Shown one piece after another: positions 13,414 through 17,270 of a stretch of DNA of 17,270 bases; the first letter of the stretch is position 1, and every line of letters begins with the position of its first letter. The notes beneath the pieces are model-generated. The model was not told the DNA's origin. It saw only the letters and a program-made list of their open reading frames with translations, and searched no databases. The position numbers and the translations under genes are program-made. Origin of the DNA: CAYTLW01 sp964438735 (GTDB taxonomy: Bacteria; Myxococcota_A; UBA9042); assembly GCA_964438735.1 (NCBI GenBank), contig CAYTLW010000147.1, positions 1 to 17,270 on the forward strand. Reading direction: 5' to 3'.

Positions 13414-15288
13414 CTACAAACACATCGCCCCACCGCCACCACGCTTGTCACAGACCGCCTCGTAACGAGCCTTCTCCCCACCGGAGGCATGGATCGCGAT
13501 CGCCTGCACATTGCACCACGGCACCCGGCGCACCACCTCGTGGCCGCGCGCCTTGATGGCGTCCAGGGCCGCGTCTCCATCATCGCCCTCCTCCAACCAC
13601 AACTCGTCCGCGAGCGCCTGGTGGTGGATGCGGAAGTGATCCGAGGCCGCCTGCAGGTCCAGGCCGCCGACCAGGTGCCAGAAGGCGGTCAGGAAGACCG
13701 ATGTGGGGATCCGCGTACCGCCAGGTGCGCCCAGGAGCAGGCGCGGCTGGCCCTTGTGCACGACGATGGTGGGCGTCATGGACGAGGTGGGCCGGGCGCC
13801 GGGACGGAACAATCCGGCGCGGTTGCCGGCCAGTCCGAAGGCGTTGCTGTCCGAGAGGGTGTAGGCGAAGTCGTCGAGTTCGTTGTTGAGCCAGACGCCG
13901 CTCTTGGGCGTGACGATGGCGGCGCCGAAGAGCAGGTTGATGGTGTGGGTGGAGCTCACCGCCATGCCCTGACGATCCACGATCGAGACATGACTGGTGT
14001 GGCTGCCGCCGCGTTGTTTGGTCGTGCTGCCTCGCAGGATCATGGGCTCGGTCTTGGACGCCTTCTTGGCGCTGAAGTTGCGGGCCAGGCGCTTGCGGAT
14101 CGCCCGTGGATAGACGTCGTCGAGCCTTTGGGCGGGTTTGTCGGTGTCACCGCTGTAGGCGAAGCGCAGCAGGAAGGAACGTCGCATGGCTTCGGCCAGG
14201 GCGTGCAACATGCCGGGGCCGTCGGTGACCTTCCGCTCGGCGCGGGGCAACTTCTTGGCGAAGCGCTCGGTGAACTCGGCCATGGCCAGGAACTGGGCGC
14301 CGCCGGCGGAGGGCTGGGGCATGGTGTAGACGTCATGGCCGAACATGCGTCCGCGCAGGGGGGCGACCTCGCGGACCTTGTAGGTGGTCAGGTCCAGGGG
14401 CGTGAGTCGGCCGCCGCGGGTCTGTACAACGGAGGCGATCTCGGCGCCCACAGCACCGCCGTAGAAGCCGGCCGCGCCTTTTTCGGCGATGGTGCGCAGG
14501 GTGGCCGCCAGGGCAGGCTGGCGGAGGATGTCGCCCTGCTTCATGGCTTTGCCATCTTTGCTCAACAGCGCTCTCTCGGTGGGACCGAACTGCTTCCACA
14601 CCGCGTTGATGGACCAGGCGACGCCCTTGCTGATGGCGAAACCGCGCTCGGCTGCCTCGGCGGCCGGCAAGACGAGCTCGGCCCAGGGTCGCTTGCCGTA
14701 GCGCTTGTGCAGCAGCTCCAGCCCGGCGACGTAGCCCGGCACACCCACCGCGAGGCCGTGATGGCGGCTGCGTTTTGCGACCGCGCGGCCCTCCTTGTCC
14801 AGGTAGTCGGCGATCTTGCCGGCGGCGGGCGCGGTCTCGCGGAAGTCCCAGGCGGTGGCCGGCTTCTTGCTGCCGGGCCAGACGATGGCGAAACCGCCGC
14901 CGCCGATACCGGTGGAGTGGGGCGTGACGACGGAGAGCATGAACGAGGCAGCGACCAGGCCATCGACGGCCGTGCCACCGTCGTAGATCGCCTTGGCGGC
15001 GGCGCGCGTGGACAGGGGATGGGCCGTGGCGACCGCGGCGCTATTGCCGACGGCACGCCGGGGCAGCGCGAAGTTGACCAGCGGCTCCTTGACCGGCTCG
15101 GCGACCGCTGCGGCGGCCGGGGTGGCTGCCACCGCTGGCTTCACCGCAACGGCGGTGGGCGCGGCGATCGCGGGAGAAGCGGCGGGCGCGCTGGACCGGG
15201 TCGGCGCACGCTTGCAGGCGATCGGAACCAGCACCAGCGCGGCGAGCGCCAGCAGAGAGAGGATCCGGTTCAGTTGGCGGTGTTTCAT
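13414..15288 (-). CDS. ggt: Gamma-glutamyltranspeptidase, exported
   Basis: This enzyme transfers or hydrolyses the gamma-glutamyl group of glutathione and related peptides in the periplasm or at the envelope. It is 624 residues: a signal peptide with a possible loose lipobox (VPIAC, Cys25), an Ala/Pro linker (26-70), then the catalytic core. It should self-cleave between His430 and Thr431, giving a 194-residue small subunit (E. coli about 190). Residues align with E. coli GGT at constant spacing: nucleophile Thr431 (T391), Thr449 (T409), Asn451 (N411), Asp473 (D433), Ser502-Ser503 (S462-S463), Gly523-Gly524 (G483-G484), and Arg150 in FRETAP (R114). The spacing from NNELDDF to the SSM motif equals E. 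coli, so the lid loop is probably present. The C-terminus (RGGGGAMCL) is unusual. The ribosome-binding site is weak. The gene diverges from the acyl-CoA dehydrogenase. Confidence 0.95.
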   Translation of the reverse strand: MKHRQLNRILSLLALAALVLVPIACKRAPTRSSAPAASPAIAAPTAVAVKPAVAATPAAAAVAEPVKEPLVNFALPRRAVGNSAAVATAHPLSTRAAAKAIYDGGTAVDGLVAASFMLSVVTPHSTGIGGGGFAIVWPGSKKPATAWDFRETAPAAGKIADYLDKEGRAVAKRSRHHGLAVGVPGYVAGLELLHKRYGKRPWAELVLPAAEAAERGFAISKGVAWSINAVWKQFGPTERALLSKDGKAMKQGDILRQPALAATLRTIAEKGAAGFYGGAVGAEIASVVQTRGGRLTPLDLTTYKVREVAPLRGRMFGHDVYTMPQPSAGGAQFLAMAEFTERFAKKLPRAERKVTDGPGMLHALAEAMRRSFLLRFAYSGDTDKPAQRLDDVYPRAIRKRLARNFSAKKASKTEPMILRGSTTKQRGGSHTSHVSIVDRQGMAVSSTHTINLLFGAAIVTPKSGVWLNNELDDFAYTLSDSNAFGLAGNRAGLFRPGARPTSSMTPTIVVHKGQPRLLLGAPGGTRIPTSVFLTAFWHLVGGLDLQAASDHFRIHHQALADELWLEEGDDGDAALDAIKARGHEVVRRVPWCNVQAIAIHASGGEKARYEAVCDKRGGGGAMCL

Positions 15289-15311
15289 GACTGCATCCAG
15301 GTGGGGGCGCG

Positions 15312-15340
15312 AGTTTCCGGGCTGGCTGGATGATCGTCAA
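15312..15340 (-). promoter_or_regulatory. ggt: Candidate promoter of the gamma-glutamyltranspeptidase gene
   Basis: On the minus strand TTGACG (15335-15340, 5 of 6 to the -35 consensus) is followed after 17 bases by GAAACT (15312-15317, 3 of 6 to the -10). Transcription would begin about 17-20 bases before the ATG. Confidence 0.35.
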
Positions 15341-15351
15341 CCGGCGAGCCC

Positions 15352-15380
15352 TTGAATCCGCAGCCTCTGGCCCCTACCAT
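15352..15380 (+). promoter_or_regulatory. Candidate sigma-70-like promoter of the acyl-CoA dehydrogenase gene
   Basis: TTGAAT (15352-15357) and TACCAT (15375-15380) are spaced by exactly 17 bases, each matching 4 of 6 consensus positions. The transcript would start near 15387 with a leader of about 88 bases. Confidence 0.45.
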
Positions 15381-15385
15381 GCCGC

Positions 15386-15405
15386 ACTGCGTCAAGGCGC
15401 GCAGT
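15386..15405. promoter_or_regulatory. Candidate operator or leader hairpin
   Basis: ACTGCG (15386-15391) and CGCAGT (15400-15405) form a perfect 6-bp inverted repeat with an 8-base spacer at the predicted start of the acyl-CoA dehydrogenase transcript. A repressor of fatty-acid genes could bind here, but no known site motif is matched with confidence. Confidence 0.25.
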
Positions 15406-15474
15406 CACGCATTCAAACAACGGGGTCCCATTCGCAGGACAGCCCCTGGAAACGTCCAGATCACGGAGGTACAC

Positions 15475-17270
<1,796 letters not shown>

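Noticed and set aside
13195..15333. 712-codon open frame on the plus strand opposite gamma-glutamyltranspeptidase
   Set aside because: The minus-strand enzyme is certain. The plus frame is a GC-driven shadow rich in Gly, Asp and Arg.

Overview
The window is about 17.3 kb of GC-rich bacterial DNA carrying eight protein genes and no RNA genes. The gene content suggests a Gram-negative, outer-membrane-bearing bacterium of the Myxococcota or a related 'delta' lineage. The reasons are a TSP3-repeat OmpA-like porin, very large TIG-repeat and YD-repeat lipoproteins, a mitochondrial-type citrate synthase, a bacterial calpain-like protein, and dense GC-rich coding with long antisense shadow frames. 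This placement is an inference from style and families; no marker gene is present.

Layout. Bases 1-291 are a hairpin-rich intergenic stretch. Gene 1 (292-2067, minus) is an exported OmpA-family protein with a histone-H1-like Lys/Ala segment and five exact 33-residue calcium-binding repeats. It diverges from gene 2 (2344-6807, plus), a 1487-residue mosaic lipoprotein with TIG domains, a transthyretin-like domain, a Cys-rich stretch and a beta-propeller. Gene 2 is followed after 20 bases by gene 3 (6828-8246), a secreted propeller-like protein of unknown function. Gene 4 (8436-9743) is a eukaryotic-type citrate synthase. After a 305-base gap holding a dispersed repeat and a palindrome comes gene 5 (10049-11197, GTG start), a divergent calpain-like cysteine protease with a leader that recalls contractile-injection cargo. 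Convergent to it is gene 6 (11236-13212, minus), a YD-repeat-like lipoprotein with a Tyr-Tyr-Gly tandem repeat. It has its own AT-rich promoter/operator island and lies downstream of gene 7 (13414-15288, minus), an exported gamma-glutamyltranspeptidase. Gene 7 diverges from gene 8 (15475 to the window end), a VLCAD/FadE-like acyl-CoA dehydrogenase that appears complete except for the last base of its stop codon.

How they fit together. There is no single pathway. Genes 1-3 form a plausible cell-surface cluster (porin/peptidoglycan anchor, giant lipoprotein, secreted propeller). Citrate synthase and acyl-CoA dehydrogenase are core metabolism (beta-oxidation feeding acetyl-CoA to the TCA cycle) but are not in one operon. 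Gamma-glutamyltranspeptidase is a periplasmic or envelope peptide/glutathione enzyme. The least ordinary elements are the calpain-like protein with its leader, the H1-like exported segment, and the paired dispersed repeats of 29 bases.
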